Origin: an uncultured Spirochaetota bacterium
Lineage (GTDB): Bacteria; Spirochaetota; Spirochaetia; Treponematales; Rectinemataceae
DNA: 36,960 nucleotides
Direction: 5' to 3'
Assembly (NCBI GenBank): GCA_903821875.1
Contig: CAIJMU010000016.1
Location: 1 to 36,960 of the forward strand
In this document: piece after piece, positions 35,249 through 36,960 of the stretch
How the letters are laid out: each line of letters starts with the position of its first letter
Numbering within the stretch: the stretch's first letter is position 1
Program-made: the position numbers and the translations under genes
The notes under the pieces: generated by a model
Database searches by the model: none
Told to the model about the DNA's origin: nothing
Seen by the model: the letters and a program-made list of their open reading frames with translations, nothing else

Positions 35249-36385
35249 ATGGAAAACCTCCTTCGGGTCCAGACCGAGGCCTTCACCGTCTTTGTCATCG
35301 TCATACTCTGGTTTTCAGGCAACCGGCGCAGCTCGACGGAGAGCGTGGCGGGCTTCCTTGTGTTCAGGCTTTTCCTCGCCTCGACCGCAGCGATGCTCGT
35401 GATCGACGCAGTGAGCTGGCAGCTCGACGGCGTGCCGGGGAACGCTGCCCGCCTTGCCCTCCACATCGATATCGTTCTGTACTATGCCTTGCATTCGGTT
35501 CCCGCAGCGCTTTTCATCCTCTACTCCGATTTCCAGGTATTCATGGACGACGCCCGAGTCAGGAAGATTTCCCGGTGGCTCCTGCCCGTCCTCGCCCTGA
35601 TGGCACTTGTCGCGATTTCCTCCCCCTTTACGGGCCTTTTGTACGTCCTGGACGAGGGGAACCATTATGCGAGGGGCAGCGCCTACCTCTACTTCGTCGC
35701 CATCGAGTACAGCCTCATCGCAATTGGACTCGGCCTTGTCATCGTCAACCGTCGCAGGGTGAAGAGCCGGGTCTTCCTCACACTCCTCGCCTTTCCTCTT
35801 CCGATGGTTGCGGCCGGCATCGTCCAGATGCTTGTTTTCGGATTGACCCTCCTATGGCCGTCCACTGCGCTCTTTCTCCTGATGTCGAGCCTCAACATCG
35901 AGAACAGGCGCTCGAAGACCGACCACCTTACGGGAGCCGCGAACCGGAGGAGCCTCGACGAGGAACTCGAGCGAAGGCTCGAGCAGAGCAAGCCAGGGAA
36001 CCCGCTCTGCGGCCTTCTTTTGGACCTCGACGACTTTAAAAGCATCAACGACCGCTTCGGTCACGAGGCCGGTGACCGCGCCCTCGAGGCGGCTGCCGCG
36101 ATCCTCTTGGCCTCGGTCCGTGCGGACGACCTTGTGGCGCGCTTCGGTGGCGATGAATTCGTGGTGCTCTTCGAGGGGAAGGGCCCTGTGGGAGTGGAAT
36201 CACTGGTCGCGCGCATCGAGGATGGCTTCCGGCGCCATTCGGAGCGGCAAGGCCAGCCCTACCGGCTTGCGGCCAGCATCGGCAGGGCCTGCCGCGACCG
36301 GACGGAAGAGGTCGATGCGGCATCCTTCCTGGCCGCCCTTGACGCGGACATGTATGCGAGAAAGCGGCTCAGGAAGGGCGCTTGA
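35249..36385 (+). CDS. Membrane-bound GGDEF diguanylate cyclase
   Basis: This 378-residue protein has a hydrophobic N-terminal half with about six or seven membrane segments (residues about 10-22, 38-54, 72-92, 110-128, 145-166, 177-198, 203-214), probably a sensor. The catalytic domain starts at DHLTGAANRRSLDEEL (residue 225). The active motif GGDEF is at 300-304, with the substrate/metal Asp in LLLDLDDFKSIND. An inhibitory I-site RxxD (Arg291, Asp294) lies exactly five residues before GGDEF, so c-di-GMP feedback is likely intact. No EAL domain is present. It converges directly on threonine synthase with no gap. Confidence 0.95.
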   Translation: MENLLRVQTEAFTVFVIVILWFSGNRRSSTESVAGFLVFRLFLASTAAMLVIDAVSWQLDGVPGNAARLALHIDIVLYYALHSVPAALFILYSDFQVFMDDARVRKISRWLLPVLALMALVAISSPFTGLLYVLDEGNHYARGSAYLYFVAIEYSLIAIGLGLVIVNRRRVKSRVFLTLLAFPLPMVAAGIVQMLVFGLTLLWPSTALFLLMSSLNIENRRSKTDHLTGAANRRSLDEELERRLEQSKPGNPLCGLLLDLDDFKSINDRFGHEAGDRALEAAAAILLASVRADDLVARFGGDEFVVLFEGKGPVGVESLVARIEDGFRRHSERQGQPYRLAASIGRACRDRTEEVDAASFLAALDADMYARKRLRKGA

Positions 36386-36960
36386 TCAGCTGTCCTGGAG
36401 CCAGAGGTCTATCGCCGAAGGGATGTCCGCGGGAGACAGGCTCCGCTTGTGTCGTTCAACCTTTGACTCCAGGCCGGTGAGCAGCGGGGGCAGCGAGAGA
36501 CCCGCCTTCGCGGCTACGCGGGCGAGGGTAGCGAACTCACTTTCAGTGCTGCCATCGGCTGCCTCGGCGCCGATTGCCCTTGCCACCGTGCCCGCGAATT
36601 TGAAGGGGCTCGCGGTCGCGGTGATGACGGTCGGGTTGATGGTGCCCAGGGCGCGAAGGGCCGCTGCGGCTGTCGCGGTGTGGGGGTCGAGGAGGTAGCC
36701 GCTCTCGGAGAAGACGCGGCCGATCTCCTGGGAGGCTGCTTCGTCATCGACGGCGTAGCCCCGGAAATCGGCGAAGGCCGCGCGTTCGGCGGCGGTCAGG
36801 GAATAGCGGCCTTCGCTTGCGAGGCTGGACATCAGAACGGCAGTGCGTTGTGCGTCGCAGCCCGTAGCCTCGAAGAGGAGGCGCTCTACGTTGCTCGACA
36901 CCAGGATGTCCATGGATGGGCTCGTGGTGATGTGGAAGGCCCTGTTGCGGTCGTAGCTTC
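36386..36960 (-). CDS. thrC: Threonine synthase, C-terminal part (5' end outside window)
   Basis: The frame is open to the right edge, giving the last ~190 residues. The segment SYDRNRAFHITTSPSMDILVSSNVERLLFEATG matches the PLP-enzyme threonine synthase just after its lid region (family form: TxSPSMDILxSSNxER). LDPHTATAAAAL and TVITATASPFKF follow, as usual near the C-terminus. The enzyme makes L-threonine from O-phosphohomoserine. The PLP lysine is outside the window. The stop abuts the diguanylate cyclase stop. Confidence 0.93.
   Translation of the reverse strand, partial: SYDRNRAFHITTSPSMDILVSSNVERLLFEATGCDAQRTAVLMSSLASEGRYSLTAAERAAFADFRGYAVDDEAASQEIGRVFSESGYLLDPHTATAAAALRALGTINPTVITATASPFKFAGTVARAIGAEAADGSTESEFATLARVAAKAGLSLPPLLTGLESKVERHKRSLSPADIPSAIDLWLQDS

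Overview
The window reads like a chromosomal segment of a high-GC spirochaete (Treponema/Spirochaeta-like). This is inferred from gene content, not from a marker gene. The clues are Ig-like/InlB-repeat lipoproteins with spirochaete-style lipoboxes, a secreted (not lipid-anchored) sugar-binding protein that implies a periplasm, an AAA-ATPase-like/PD-(D/E)XK gene of a type common in treponemes, two PIN toxin-antitoxin pairs, and a b558-type succinate dehydrogenase. No rRNA, tRNA, CRISPR array or transposase was seen.

Left end (1-4.4 kb): a lipoprotein with InlB B-repeats runs off the left edge, behind a small secreted barrel-like protein. Next come an AAA-ATPase-like/nuclease gene and a Phd/VapC-type toxin-antitoxin pair whose toxin gene contains a perfect 13-bp inverted repeat. 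Then follow araB-araA, for phosphorylative use of L-arabinose (4.5-7.7 kb).

7.7-18.3 kb is a divergent sugar locus around a LacI-family regulator. Leftward runs an ABC importer (binding protein, two permeases, no ATPase) followed by two URO-D/MtaA-like proteins that keep metal-ligand motifs. Rightward, translationally coupled, run the regulator, a membrane histidine-box (sterol desaturase/fatty-acid hydroxylase type) protein, an aldo-keto reductase, a fuconolactonase-like amidohydrolase and a zinc alcohol dehydrogenase. Together they look like import and oxidation of a sugar or sugar ether. The combination of a putative O2-dependent hydroxylase, methyltransferase-like proteins and a fucose-type oxidative pathway is the best candidate here for an undescribed system.

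18.3-27.1 kb: a second VapC/antitoxin pair with a 35-bp perfect-arm palindrome over its start region, then two large tandem lipoproteins. These share an N-terminal Ig-like stalk but carry different C-terminal domains (SUMF1/FGE-like versus InlB repeats plus a propeller-like domain). Their leaders, terminators and decayed flanking sequences are also related, so the region is a segmental duplication. One leader holds a 10-bp G:C homopolymer close to the predicted promoter, reminiscent of tpr phase variation in Treponema pallidum.

27.4-36.96 kb is core metabolism: succinate dehydrogenase/fumarate reductase C-A-B, sucC-sucD, a cysteine-rich iron-sulfur protein, a small flavodoxin-like protein, a broken nitroreductase, a membrane GGDEF diguanylate cyclase, and the 3' part of threonine synthase running off the right edge.
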